NCBI RefSeq assembly: GCF_014195485.1 | Contig: NZ_JACIBU010000001.1 | Span: 2,790,001-2,854,000 of the forward strand | Direction of reading: 5' to 3' | DNA from: Modestobacter versicolor | GTDB lineage: Bacteria > Actinomycetota > Actinomycetes > Mycobacteriales > Geodermatophilaceae | Length of the DNA stretch: 64,000 bases | Shown: positions 1 to 8,296 of the stretch, in pieces | Layout of the letters: each line of letters opens with the position of its first letter | Numbering within the stretch: the first letter of the stretch is position 1 | Made by a program: the position numbers and the translations under genes | Notes under the pieces: generated by a model | What the model was told of the DNA's origin: nothing | Seen by the model: the letters and a program-made list of their open reading frames with translations, nothing else | Databases searched by the model: none

Positions 1-309
1 CAGGACGTCTTCACCTCGCCCGGCAAGCTCGACGAGACGCTGCTGGCCGTCACGAGCGCCGTCGCGGTCGACGACGGCCTGAGCAACGCCGACCTGCTCT
101 CCCTGGCCTACTCGCTGCGGGGGCTCACCCCGTCGACCGTCCAGTTCTTCACCGCGCCCGTGCTCGGCACCGGCACGGAGGGCACGGCCAGCGTGGTGTA
201 CCTGGACCGGACGACCGGCGAGCGCATGTGGGGCTACCTCAACACCGACTCGCTGAGCCAGAACGCCGACGAGTTCGCCGACGAGGCCCTGCCCGCCGTC
301 ACGAACTGA
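1..309 (+). CDS. LCP (LytR-CpsA-Psr) family protein, C-terminal part
   Basis: The reading frame is open from the first base to a TGA at 307-309, so only the last 102 residues are present and the start lies outside the window. The visible part runs LLSLAYSLRGLTPSTVQFFT, then a T-A-P-V strand and a GTGTEGTASVVYLD stretch, the usual C-terminal end of LytR-CpsA-Psr proteins. Family members are membrane-anchored enzymes facing outward that transfer undecaprenyl-linked glycopolymers to peptidoglycan or other cell-wall acceptors. Its place beside a polysaccharide export and polymerisation locus fits a role in anchoring that polymer (inference). A strong hairpin 12 bases after the stop ends the transcript. 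The catalytic Arg and Asp residues would lie upstream and cannot be checked. Confidence 0.75.
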   Translation, partial: QDVFTSPGKLDETLLAVTSAVAVDDGLSNADLLSLAYSLRGLTPSTVQFFTAPVLGTGTEGTASVVYLDRTTGERMWGYLNTDSLSQNADEFADEALPAVTN

Positions 310-320
310 CCGCTCGGCCT

Positions 321-354
321 GCGGCCCGGCACTGCTCCGGCGGTGCCGGGCCGC
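321..354 (+). terminator. Hairpin terminator after the LCP gene
   Basis: A perfect 12-bp inverted repeat (gcggcccggcac at 321-332 and gtgccgggccgc at 343-354) with a 10-base loop starts 12 bases after the LCP stop codon. No T-run follows, as is usual in GC-rich actinobacteria. The rest of the gap to 715 is very GC-rich and shows no convincing gene. Confidence 0.6.
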
Positions 355-715
355 GCGCACGTCCGCTGCCGTCACGGCCCTGCGGCGCGCACCCGTCGCG
401 CGCCGTCGTCCGGCACGGCCCGGGGGACGACGGCGGGCGGCTGCCCTCCGGGGCACGGCCGGCGATCCGGGCCGCTCCCGGTGCCCGGTCGGCTGCCCCG
501 TGCCCCCGCGGGGGCTCCCCCAGGACGGCGTGGGGACGAGGGCGCCGGCTCCCGGGCGGGCGCGTGCCCGGCCGGAGCGGTCCGGCGCAGGGCGTCCTGG
601 CCCGGGCTCCTGACGCCCGGGACAGCTGCGCACCTCGCTCACCGCCGCCACCCGCGACAGCCGAGGTCACCGTGCGCGGGGAGGGCAGCCGGTGGCTCTC
701 CACCCGCCGGCCACC

Positions 716-761
716 GACAGCAGAGAGCACCGGCGACGGGTCGCCGGTGCTCTCTGCTGTC
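716..761 (-). terminator. Perfect 21-bp hairpin terminator of the Wzc-like gene
   Basis: Arms 716-736 and 741-761 are perfectly complementary over 21 bases around a CGGG loop. It sits 34 bases beyond the stop of the minus-strand gene at 796, so it should end that transcript. It is symmetric and may also block read-through from the left. Confidence 0.75.
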
Positions 762-795
762 TGGCTCGGCCGTCCGAGCGGGGGGGTGCGTCGGG

Positions 796-2799
796 TCAGG
801 ACCGCGCGCTGGCGGGGCTCCGCTCCGCCGGCACCTCGTCCGTGGCGGACTCGTCCGTCTCGGCAGCCGCCTCCGCGTCCGCCGGCTCCTCGGCCTGGGC
901 CGGAGCCTGGGCCTGGGCCTGGGCCTGGGCCGGAGCCTGGGCCGGAGCCTGGGCCGGAGCCTGGGCCGGAGCCTGGGCCGGGGCCGGAGCAGCCGGGGCC
1001 TGCGCCGGAGCTGAGTCCTGGGCAGCCACCGGGACAGCGGTCGCCCCGGCGGGCTCGTCACCCACCGGCTCCGGGTCGGCCGTGGCCTCCGCCGACGGCG
1101 CGGGGTCCGCGTCGTCGGTGTCGGTGGCGTCGTCAGTGGCGGCGTCGTCGGTGGCGGTGTCGTCGGTGGCGGTGTCGTCGGTGGCGGTGTCGGCGTCGTC
1201 GGTGGCGGCGTCGTCAGTGGCGGTCTCATCGACGGCCGCATCCGCAGTGGCCGTGTCGTCGGTGGCTGCGTCAGCACCGGCGGCGTCGTCCGCCACGTCG
1301 GCGGCGGCCACGTCCCTGGCCTCCACCGCGGGCACCGGGACCGGCGTCGGCACCGGCATCGCGACCGGCTCGTCGTCGCGCTCGACGGCGTCCGGACGTG
1401 CCGTGCCGGCCGGCTCCGCGCGGCGCTTGGCCGACCGGCGGCGCTTCGACGACTGCGCACCGGCGGGGGTGCGCCCGTAGGACGACACCAGGTCGGACTT
1501 GGCCGGGACCACGGTGAGCACGACGCCCAGCGTCGTGGCGCCCACCCGGTCGAGCAGGACGCCGGCCTGGTGCAGCTGCTCCTTGCTCGTGGTGCCGTAG
1601 CGCACCACGAGGAGCACCCCGTCGACCAGGACCGCGAGGTCGGTGGCGTCGGCGGAGGCGAGCACCGGCGGCGCGTCGATGATCACGAAGTCGTTGCGGT
1701 CGCGCAGCTCCTGAAGCAGCGTCCCCATCCGGGTGGACTCGAAGAGCTCGGTGTCCCCGCTCGGCACCGGTCCGGCGGGGAGCACCGACAGGTGGTCGCT
1801 GCCCCACGGCTGGAGCGCGGCGGCCAGGGCGACCTGGCCGCTGAGGACCGTGCTGAGACCGTCCTGCTCGCCCAGGCCCAGCTGGCCGGCCAGCCGCGGG
1901 CGGCCGAGGTCGGCCTCCACCACGGTGACCCGGCGACCGGCCTCGGCCAGCGCGCGACCGAGCTCGACGGCGACGCTGCTCGCGCCCTGCGCGGGGACCG
2001 GGCTGGCGACCATGAGCACGGTGGTCGGCCCGGTGCTCGGCAGCGACTGCACGATCGAGCGCAGCTGCCGGTAGCCCTCGGGCACCCGGCCGGGGGCCTG
2101 CTCGAGCACGTGGTCGGCGTCGCCGGCCGGCAGCCGCGGGATCACGCCGAGGACGGGAGCCCCGGTCAGCGCCGTGGCGACGTCCGCGTCGCTGACCGAC
2201 CGGTCCCAGCTGGCCCGGGCGAGCGTCACGGCCAGCCCGAGCACCAGCCCGAGCAGGCCACCGAGGACGACGTTGCGGCTGGTCTGCGGCGAGCTGGGCG
2301 CGGTGGGCAGCTGGGGCGACTGCACGACGGTCACCTGGATCGGTGAGCCGGTGTCCTCGTCGTCGGCCTCCAGCTCGGCCACCATCTGGGGGAACTGGAC
2401 GCCCAGCCCGTTGGCGATCTGCTGCGCCCGGGCGGGCGAGGGGTCGGTGACGGAGACGTCGATCAGGACGGTGTCGGTGACCGCGGTCGCCGTCACCTCC
2501 GCGGCCAGCTCGCCCGGCGTCATGTCCAGGTCCAGCTGGTCGATCACCCGCCCGGCGACCTCCTCACCGGTGAGGAGCTGGGTGTAGGAGCTCACCCGCT
2601 GCTGGGACAGCTGGCTGCCCTGCAGGGCGTCGGTGGCCGACTCCGACCCGGTGGTCGAGACGAACAGCTGCGACGTCGCGGTGTAGACGGGGGTGGTGGC
2701 CAGGCTCAGCCCCAGCGCCGCCATGGCGCCGAGCACGAGGCCGATGACGACGAGCCACCAGCCTGATCGCACTGCGGCCACGGCACTTCTGAGCTCCAA
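796..2799 (-). CDS. Wzc-like polysaccharide co-polymerase / BY-kinase homologue with degenerate Walker A and low-complexity tail
   Basis: 667 residues. The order is: N-terminal membrane helix (about 14-34), extracytoplasmic Wzz-type chain-length domain, second helix (about 177-195), then a cytoplasmic P-loop domain. This is the layout of actinobacterial co-polymerase/bacterial tyrosine kinase fusions that control capsule length and export. Walker A' (VVEADLGRP, about 293-301) and Walker B (FVIIDAPP, 371-378) are present. The Walker A site reads ASPVPAQGASS (about 265-275), where the family has G-x-G-K-S/T; the lysine is replaced by alanine, so ATP hydrolysis or kinase activity is doubtful. 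No tyrosine cluster ends the protein. Instead residues after about 475 are Thr-Asp-Asp and Ala-Gln-Pro repeats. The start is TTG at 2799 with GGAGG six bases upstream. It is transcribed away from the polymerase gene at 2976. Confidence 0.8.
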   Translation of the reverse strand: MELRSAVAAVRSGWWLVVIGLVLGAMAALGLSLATTPVYTATSQLFVSTTGSESATDALQGSQLSQQRVSSYTQLLTGEEVAGRVIDQLDLDMTPGELAAEVTATAVTDTVLIDVSVTDPSPARAQQIANGLGVQFPQMVAELEADDEDTGSPIQVTVVQSPQLPTAPSSPQTSRNVVLGGLLGLVLGLAVTLARASWDRSVSDADVATALTGAPVLGVIPRLPAGDADHVLEQAPGRVPEGYRQLRSIVQSLPSTGPTTVLMVASPVPAQGASSVAVELGRALAEAGRRVTVVEADLGRPRLAGQLGLGEQDGLSTVLSGQVALAAALQPWGSDHLSVLPAGPVPSGDTELFESTRMGTLLQELRDRNDFVIIDAPPVLASADATDLAVLVDGVLLVVRYGTTSKEQLHQAGVLLDRVGATTLGVVLTVVPAKSDLVSSYGRTPAGAQSSKRRRSAKRRAEPAGTARPDAVERDDEPVAMPVPTPVPVPAVEARDVAAADVADDAAGADAATDDTATADAAVDETATDDAATDDADTATDDTATDDTATDDAATDDATDTDDADPAPSAEATADPEPVGDEPAGATAVPVAAQDSAPAQAPAAPAPAQAPAQAPAQAPAQAPAQAQAQAQAPAQAEEPADAEAAAETDESATDEVPAERSPASARS
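891..989 (-). repeat. In-frame Ala-Gln-Pro coding minisatellite
   Basis: Tandem 6- and 12-base units built from gcctgg and gccgga repeat here. On the minus strand they encode alternating Ala-Gln and Pro-Ala-Gln near the C-terminus of the Wzc-like protein. The pattern is periodic in codons and stays in frame, so it is a coding repeat prone to slippage. Confidence 0.8.
1122..1262 (-). repeat. In-frame Thr-Asp-Asp-Ala coding repeat
   Basis: Units resembling gtcgtcggtggcggt recur about a dozen times with small changes and encode an acidic Ala-Thr-Asp-Asp segment of the Wzc-like protein. It separates the P-loop domain from the Ala-Gln-Pro tail. Confidence 0.75.
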
Positions 2800-2926
2800 C
2801 GTCGTCCTCCACCGGTTCTGCGGTCACGTTCGGTCACACGCGACGCGCGATGCAGATGACCATAGGAGCGGCCGACGGGGAATGGGACGGCCCCAACCCA
2901 AAAGGATGGGACCGGGGCGCCGACAC

Positions 2927-2941
2927 CCACCCGGCGGGTGG
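2927..2941. promoter_or_regulatory. Palindrome in the divergent wzc/wzy intergenic region
   Basis: ccacccg-g-cgggtgg is a perfect 7+1+7 palindrome 34 bases before the listed start of the polymerase gene, in the 176-bp gap between two divergent genes. It could be an operator for either; no regulator is known. The call rests on symmetry and position only. Confidence 0.25.
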
Positions 2942-2975
2942 ACAGTGCTCGTGACGCACCGCTGTCGCGTGCATC

Positions 2976-4580
2976 ATGGCCACCGTCCGCCCTGCTCCGA
3001 GTCCCCGAAGGCGAGGTCCTGCCGCCGTGCCCCGATCGATGGCCCGCGTGGCGGGAGCGCTGAGCGCCTCGCGGGTCGCCCGGACGACGGGTTCCAGGGC
3101 TCCGGCGAGCCGGCACTACGTGATCCTGCCGGGCGCCGTGCTGGCCCTCGCCCTCCCGTGGCTGTGGATGTTCGACAGCCTGCTGCAGGCGACGATCCTG
3201 ACCGCGCAGCTGCTGCTGTGCGCCTGCGGGATCGTGAGCAGCTACGTGACCGGGCTGCGCCCGATGCGCATGGTGTTCTTCGTCTTCACGCTGTCCTGGC
3301 TGGGTGTCGGCCCGCTCTACCAGATCTCCCACCGCGCGCTCGCGTGGAACGACTCCGGTCTGCTGAACGACACCGACCGGGTCACCGCCGCGCTGGCCCT
3401 CACGCTGCTGGCGACGACGTCGACCGCGCTGGCCATGTGGCTCGGCGGCCGGCGCCGGGCGCGCCGCGCCGACCTCCCGGAGCCGGCCCCGGTCCGCTCC
3501 GTCCGGCCCCGCTCGTGGACGCCGTGGGGCTACCTCGGCCTCCTCGGCGTGCTCACCCCCTACGTCGTGCTCACCAACGGCGGGGTGGGCACCTTCTTCA
3601 GCTCCCGCGCCGACCGGGTGGAGGACCTGACGCAGGCCGGCGTCACGCTGGAGAGCAGCGGCGGGCTGCAGGTCGCGGTCGCCTCGATCCTGCCGGCGGC
3701 CCTGGCCGTGGTGGCCGCGCACCTGTTCATCTGGCGGATCCGCGAGGCGCGCGCCGCCGGTGGCTGGATGCACGCCAGCCTGTCCGACGCCGCCGGGCTG
3801 GTCGTGTCGCTCGGCGCGGTCGTGCTGTACGCCAACCCGATCAGCAACACCCGCTTCCTGAGCCTGGCCGCCTTCGGTTCCATCGCGCTGGCCATGGTGC
3901 GGCCCCGCGGTCGGACCGCCGGCCGCGGGCTCACCCTGGGCCTGCTCGTGGCGACCCTCGGCATCTACCCGCTGAGCAACGCCCTCGCCTCGGACACCGG
4001 CACCCAGCTGGGCGGGAGCGCCTCACCGCTGACGGTGTTCGCCAGCAAGGACTTCGACGGCTTCCAGCAGGTCGTCAACACCTTCATCTACGTCGAGGAC
4101 CACGGCTACAGCCTCGGGTCCTACATCTCGTCGGCGCTGTTCTTCTTCGTCCCCCGGTCGCTCTGGACGACGAAGGCCACGCCTGCCTCGATCGACGTGG
4201 CGGAGAACCGCGACTACTGGTTCACCAACCTCTCCCTGCCGGTGCACGCCGAGTTCTACCTCGAGTTCGGCATCATCGGCATGCTGCTGCTGACCTTCGC
4301 CATGGGCCTGCTGTGGTCGCGCATCGACGAGGCGTGGCTGCGCCACCCCGGCAGCATGGGCGCCTGGCTCGCCCCGTTCCTCTGCCTGGCCCAGCTCGGC
4401 CTCATCCGCGGCCCGCTCGGCTCGCTGTCACCCATCTGGCTGACGGTCACCGTGCTGCTGCTGGTCGGGGTGACCCGCCAGGCCGCCTCGGTCACCGGCA
4501 ATCGACCCGATGTGATGACGCAGCGTGATGGGTCCCCCGGGCTTGCGTCACCCGTTCCGGTGAACAGCTCCGCCACCTGA
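2976..4580 (+). CDS. Wzy-like O-antigen/exopolysaccharide polymerase
   Basis: 534 residues with about ten to twelve hydrophobic segments between residues 45 and 505 and a larger polar loop (about 335-420) containing FDGFQQVVNTF and FFFVPRSLW, features of oligosaccharide repeat-unit polymerases of the Wzy type. Such enzymes join lipid-linked repeat units on the outer face of the membrane. Next to a Wzc-like protein, a flippase and glycosyltransferases, this is the expected polymerase of the locus. The start is uncertain: ATG 2976 has no clear Shine-Dalgarno sequence, while an in-frame GTG at 3027 is preceded by AAGGCGAGG about 10 bases upstream and ATG 3039 is also possible. The family is defined more by topology than by motif, so confidence is moderate. 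Confidence 0.75.
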   Translation: MATVRPAPSPRRRGPAAVPRSMARVAGALSASRVARTTGSRAPASRHYVILPGAVLALALPWLWMFDSLLQATILTAQLLLCACGIVSSYVTGLRPMRMVFFVFTLSWLGVGPLYQISHRALAWNDSGLLNDTDRVTAALALTLLATTSTALAMWLGGRRRARRADLPEPAPVRSVRPRSWTPWGYLGLLGVLTPYVVLTNGGVGTFFSSRADRVEDLTQAGVTLESSGGLQVAVASILPAALAVVAAHLFIWRIREARAAGGWMHASLSDAAGLVVSLGAVVLYANPISNTRFLSLAAFGSIALAMVRPRGRTAGRGLTLGLLVATLGIYPLSNALASDTGTQLGGSASPLTVFASKDFDGFQQVVNTFIYVEDHGYSLGSYISSALFFFVPRSLWTTKATPASIDVAENRDYWFTNLSLPVHAEFYLEFGIIGMLLLTFAMGLLWSRIDEAWLRHPGSMGAWLAPFLCLAQLGLIRGPLGSLSPIWLTVTVLLLVGVTRQAASVTGNRPDVMTQRDGSPGLASPVPVNSSAT

Positions 4581-4725
4581 CCGCACGGCGCGCCGAAAGT
4601 CCCCCGGAGGGGTGTCGCCGGTCGCCAAAGCGGTCCGCTTTCCGGTCCGGCGCCGTTACGCTCCGGTCTCGCCGATCTCCGGGACGGCTGAAAGCGCAGG
4701 TCCCGGCCCTGTTCCGAGGAGAGCT

Positions 4726-5808
4726 GTGCCCGCCAGCGAGTTGCATGTCCTGCACCTCCTGCCGCACGTCCAGGAGATCGGGAACGGCATCGTCGACGTC
4801 ACCGTCGACCTGGCCATCGCCCAGGCCGCCGCAGGCTGCACGGTCACCGTGGCCTCGGCCGGCGGCGAGTACGTCGACCTGCTCACCCAACACAGCGTCA
4901 CCTGCGTCCCGCTCACCCTGCGCCCGGGGAGCGTGCCGGCGGCCCGTCGCCTCGTCCGGCAGCTGCGCCCGTCGGTGGTGCACACCCACACCTTGAAGGG
5001 CCTGGCCGTGGCCCGGCTCGCGCGCCCGGGCGTGCCGGTGCTGAACAGCGCCCACCGCGACCTGGGGCGCTGGTCGCCCGGCCTGCGGATGGCCGACCGG
5101 GTGATCGCCGTCAGCGAGGGCATCGCCGGCATCCTCAGCTCGTCGGTCGACCCCCGCCGGATCGGCGTGGTCCGCAACGGCGTGCTCGGCGGTCCCCGCC
5201 GGCGCCCGCTGCTCGACCTGCCGCCGGCCGACCTCGCGCACCCGGCCGTCGTCTACGTCGGTGGCATGTACGAGCACAAGGGCGTGGCGGTGCTGCTGCG
5301 CGCCTTCGCCCGGCTCGTCAGCGAGCACCCCGAGCTCCCCGCGACCCTCCACCTGGTCGGCGACGGCCCCGACCGGCCGGCCCTCGAGGGCCTCGCCGCC
5401 GAGCTCGGCCTGGCCGGGCGGGCGGAGTGGGCCGGGTTCCGGCGCGACGCCTACGCGTACATGCGCAGCGCCGACGTCTTCGTCCTGCCGTCCCTGTCGG
5501 AGACCTTCGGCCTGGTGCTCGCCGAGGCCCGCGAGGCCGGGGCGGCCATCGTCGGCGCAGCCACCGGGGGCATCCCCGAGGTGCTCGAGGGCGGCGCCGC
5601 CGGCGTGCTGGTGCCGCCCGGGGACGACGCCGAGCTGGCGGCGGCCCTGCACCGCGTGCTCACCACCCCCGGCGAGCAGGCCCGGCTGCGGGCCGCTGCC
5701 GCGAGCGGCCTGGACTGGCTGACGGTGGAGCGGATGAGCGCCGACGTGCTCGGGGAGTACGACGCCCTGCTCTCCGCCGGTGCCCGGTCCGGTCGGGCCG
5801 CCCGATGA
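4726..5808 (+). CDS. GT4-family glycosyltransferase
   Basis: 360 residues from the GTG at 4726, which has GAGGAG five bases upstream; the frame is open back to 4612 but that extension lacks a ribosome site and conserved sequence. The N-terminal Rossmann half begins ELHVLHLLPHVQEIGNG. The C-terminal half holds VVYVGGMYEHKG, LVGDGPDR and the E-x7-E signature SETFGLVLAEA that binds the nucleotide-sugar phosphates in retaining GT-B enzymes. It would add one sugar to the lipid-linked repeat unit on the cytoplasmic membrane face; donor and linkage cannot be read from sequence. The stop overlaps the next ATG by four bases (ATGA), so it is translationally coupled to the flippase. Confidence 0.88.
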   Translation: MPASELHVLHLLPHVQEIGNGIVDVTVDLAIAQAAAGCTVTVASAGGEYVDLLTQHSVTCVPLTLRPGSVPAARRLVRQLRPSVVHTHTLKGLAVARLARPGVPVLNSAHRDLGRWSPGLRMADRVIAVSEGIAGILSSSVDPRRIGVVRNGVLGGPRRRPLLDLPPADLAHPAVVYVGGMYEHKGVAVLLRAFARLVSEHPELPATLHLVGDGPDRPALEGLAAELGLAGRAEWAGFRRDAYAYMRSADVFVLPSLSETFGLVLAEAREAGAAIVGAATGGIPEVLEGGAAGVLVPPGDDAELAAALHRVLTTPGEQARLRAAAASGLDWLTVERMSADVLGEYDALLSAGARSGRAAR

Positions 5809-7106
5809 CCCGCTGGCTGCAGCGCATCCCGGTGCCGCTCCGGCGGATGAGCGCCTTCGCCCTGCTGCCGGTGCTCTCGACGCTGTCCAACCTCGTCCTG
5901 CTCCCCACCGTCAGCAGCCTCTTCGGCCAGCCCGGGTGGACCAGCGTCGTGCTGGGGCAGGGCATCGGCGCCGCGGCGTCGGTCGTCTGCTCGCTGCAGT
6001 GGCCGACCGAGGGCCCGGCGCTGGTCGCGACCTCCCCGGCCGACCGGCGCCCGGCGATCCTGCGGGCGAGCATGCGCAGCCGGGGCGTCGTGGTGGCCGC
6101 CTGCCTCCCGCTCACCGCGCTGGTGGTCTGGCTGGTCCAGCCCGCCGACCCGCTCGTCTGCGTGCTCAGCGCCTTCTCGGTCACCGCGATCGGCCTCTCC
6201 CCCGCCTGGTACTTCATCGGCATCGGCCGCCCGGGTGCGCTCGTCTGGCTGGAGGGCGTGCCCCGGCTGGTCGGCAACGCCGTCTCCCTGGGCCTGCTGC
6301 TGCTCCTCGACGCGCCGCTGTGGACCTTCCCGCTGGTCATGCTGGTCGTCTCCTGCGGGACGGCGCTGGTGAGCTGGTCGGTGGTCGCGGGGCGCACGCG
6401 GCGCGGCCCGCACGTCTGGCGCAACCCGCAGGGCCGCCGCTCGCTGGGCTTCGCCACCTTCGCCCGCACGCTGGACGCCGGGTACAGCTTCATCGCCGGC
6501 CCGGTCGTCGCGCTGCTCGCCCCGGCGGCCTACCCGCTGTTCGGTGCCTGCGACCGGCTGGCCAAGGTGGTGCTCGGCGGCCTGGCCATCGTCCCGCAGG
6601 GCGCCGCGGGCTGGGTGTCCGAGCCGCCCACCGACCGCGAGCGCGCCCAGCGCGCCCGGCGGGCCAGCGTGCTGGTGCTGCCCCTCGCGCTGCTGGTCGC
6701 GGCCTTCCTGGCCGTCGCCACCCCCACGCTCGTCCGGCTGCTGTTCGCCGGCACCGTCTCGGTGGGACACCTCACCAGCGCCCTCGCCGGCGCGGTGGTG
6801 GCCCTCGCCTTCCTCGGCCACGCCCTCTTCCTCACCGGCCTGGCGCCGATCGGCTCGGCGTCCCAGGGCTACCGCTACCTGATCGCCGCCTTCACCGTCG
6901 GGCTGCCCGCGCTGGTGGTCGGCGCCCTGGTCGAAGGTGCCAACGGGGCGCTGATCGGCTCGATCTGCTCCGGCCTGGTGCTGACCACGCTCTCGCTCCG
7001 GCGCATCTGGTCGGTCACCGCGGCGACCGTGGCCGCAGCACCGGCACCCGCCCCCGTGCTCTGCACCACCGCTGTCCCCGGGCAGTCGGACAGGAAGGCC
7101 AGCTGA
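5805..7106 (+). CDS. Wzx-like polysaccharide flippase (MOP superfamily)
   Basis: 433 residues, almost wholly hydrophobic, with about twelve predicted membrane helices and small basic loops. The opening RRMSAFALLPVLSTLSNLVL and the repeated helix pairs resemble oligosaccharide flippases of the MATE/MOP group, which move undecaprenyl-linked repeat units to the outer membrane face. The ATG at 5805 overlaps the preceding stop (ATGA), which fixes the start despite an open frame reaching back to 5427. The stop shares one base with the next start (TGATG). Position between glycosyltransferase genes supports the role; sequence motifs in this family are weak. Confidence 0.8.
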   Translation: MTRWLQRIPVPLRRMSAFALLPVLSTLSNLVLLPTVSSLFGQPGWTSVVLGQGIGAAASVVCSLQWPTEGPALVATSPADRRPAILRASMRSRGVVVAACLPLTALVVWLVQPADPLVCVLSAFSVTAIGLSPAWYFIGIGRPGALVWLEGVPRLVGNAVSLGLLLLLDAPLWTFPLVMLVVSCGTALVSWSVVAGRTRRGPHVWRNPQGRRSLGFATFARTLDAGYSFIAGPVVALLAPAAYPLFGACDRLAKVVLGGLAIVPQGAAGWVSEPPTDRERAQRARRASVLVLPLALLVAAFLAVATPTLVRLLFAGTVSVGHLTSALAGAVVALAFLGHALFLTGLAPIGSASQGYRYLIAAFTVGLPALVVGALVEGANGALIGSICSGLVLTTLSLRRIWSVTAATVAAAPAPAPVLCTTAVPGQSDRKAS

Positions 7107-8296
7107 TGCCCACCGTCATGTTCCTCGGACACTCCGCGGCCGCCTCCGGCGGGGAGATCGCCCTGCTCCGGCTCATCCCCGCGCTGCAGCCCGCCGTGCA
7201 CCCGGTCGTCGTGCTCGGCGAGGACGGCGCGCTGGTCGAGCGGCTCACCGCGCTGGGCGTCGACGTCCGGGTGATGCCGCTGCCGGGCAGCACCAAGGAC
7301 CTGCGGAAGGACACCCTGCGCAACCCGCTCGTCGCGCTCGGCCGGATCACCTCGGTCCTCCGCTACGCCGTGCAGCTGCGGCGGGTCATCCGCGAGCTGG
7401 ACGTCGACCTGGTGCACACCAACTCGCTCAAGGCCGGCTTCTACGGCACCCTCGCCGCCCGGCTGGCCGGCGTGCCCAGCGTCTGGCACGTCCGCGACCG
7501 GATCGCCCCCGACTACCTGCCGGGAGCCGCCGTCGCCGCGACGCGCCTGGCCACCGCCGTGCTGCCCAGCCGGGTCATCAGCAACAGCCGCGCGACGGCG
7601 GGCACCCTGTCCCCCCGCCTCGCGGCGCTGCTGGGCCGCCGGGCCGCGCTGTCCCCCGCCCCGATCGGCGACCCGATCGACACCGCGCTGGTCCAGCGCG
7701 CGTCCCCGCGGACCGGCGACGGCCCGCTGCGGATCGGCATGGTCGGCCGGTTCTCGCCGTGGAAGGGCCAGCTGGTCGCGATCCGCGCCTTCGCGCAGGC
7801 CCACCTCGGCGACGACGCCCGCCTGGTGCTCATCGGCGCGGCGATGTTCGGCGAGCAGGACTACGAGCGCCAGGTGCACGAGGAGATCGACCGGCTGGGC
7901 CTGCGCGACCGGGTCGAGCTCACCGGCTTCGTGACGGACGTCTTCGGCGTGCTGTCCGGCCTCGACGTCCTGGTGCACGCCTCGACCATCCCCGAGCCCT
8001 TCGGCCAGGTCGTCCTCGAGGGCCTGGCCGCCGGCGTGCCCGTCGTCGCCACCCGCGAGGGCGGTCCCGGCGAGATCCTCACCGACCACGTCGACGGGCT
8101 CCTGCACGACGCCGGCGACGTCGACCAGCTGGCGGCGGCCCTGCGCGAGCTGCAGGCCGACCCGGCACTCCGAGCACGACTCACCCAGGCCGGCCTCGCA
8201 CGCGTCCTCGACTTCTCTCCGCAGTCGATCGGCGCGCAGGTGCTCGCGGTCTACGCGGAGCTCATCAGCACGACCCGAGAGGTGCAGACGGCATGA
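7106..8296 (+). CDS. GT4-family glycosyltransferase
   Basis: 396 residues. GT-B fold: the N-terminal half starts TVMFLGHSAAASGGEIALL, with the GGE loop typical of GT4 acceptor domains, and continues through DLVHTNSLKAGFYG. The C-terminal half has MVGRFSPWKGQ, LTGFVTDV and the donor-site motif EPFGQVVLEGLAAG with paired glutamates. Probable role: a further sugar transfer in repeat-unit assembly, substrate unknown. ATG 7106 follows AGGAAGG by seven bases and overlaps the flippase stop by one base. The gene overlaps the next one by four bases, so the cluster is read as one operon. Confidence 0.88.
   Translation: MPTVMFLGHSAAASGGEIALLRLIPALQPAVHPVVVLGEDGALVERLTALGVDVRVMPLPGSTKDLRKDTLRNPLVALGRITSVLRYAVQLRRVIRELDVDLVHTNSLKAGFYGTLAARLAGVPSVWHVRDRIAPDYLPGAAVAATRLATAVLPSRVISNSRATAGTLSPRLAALLGRRAALSPAPIGDPIDTALVQRASPRTGDGPLRIGMVGRFSPWKGQLVAIRAFAQAHLGDDARLVLIGAAMFGEQDYERQVHEEIDRLGLRDRVELTGFVTDVFGVLSGLDVLVHASTIPEPFGQVVLEGLAAGVPVVATREGGPGEILTDHVDGLLHDAGDVDQLAAALRELQADPALRARLTQAGLARVLDFSPQSIGAQVLAVYAELISTTREVQTA

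Noticed and set aside
228-1517. Long plus-strand frame across the low-complexity end of the Wzc-like gene
   Set aside because: It is an antisense product of the Ala-Gln-Pro and Thr-Asp-Asp coding repeats, giving only Pro/Arg-rich low-complexity protein.
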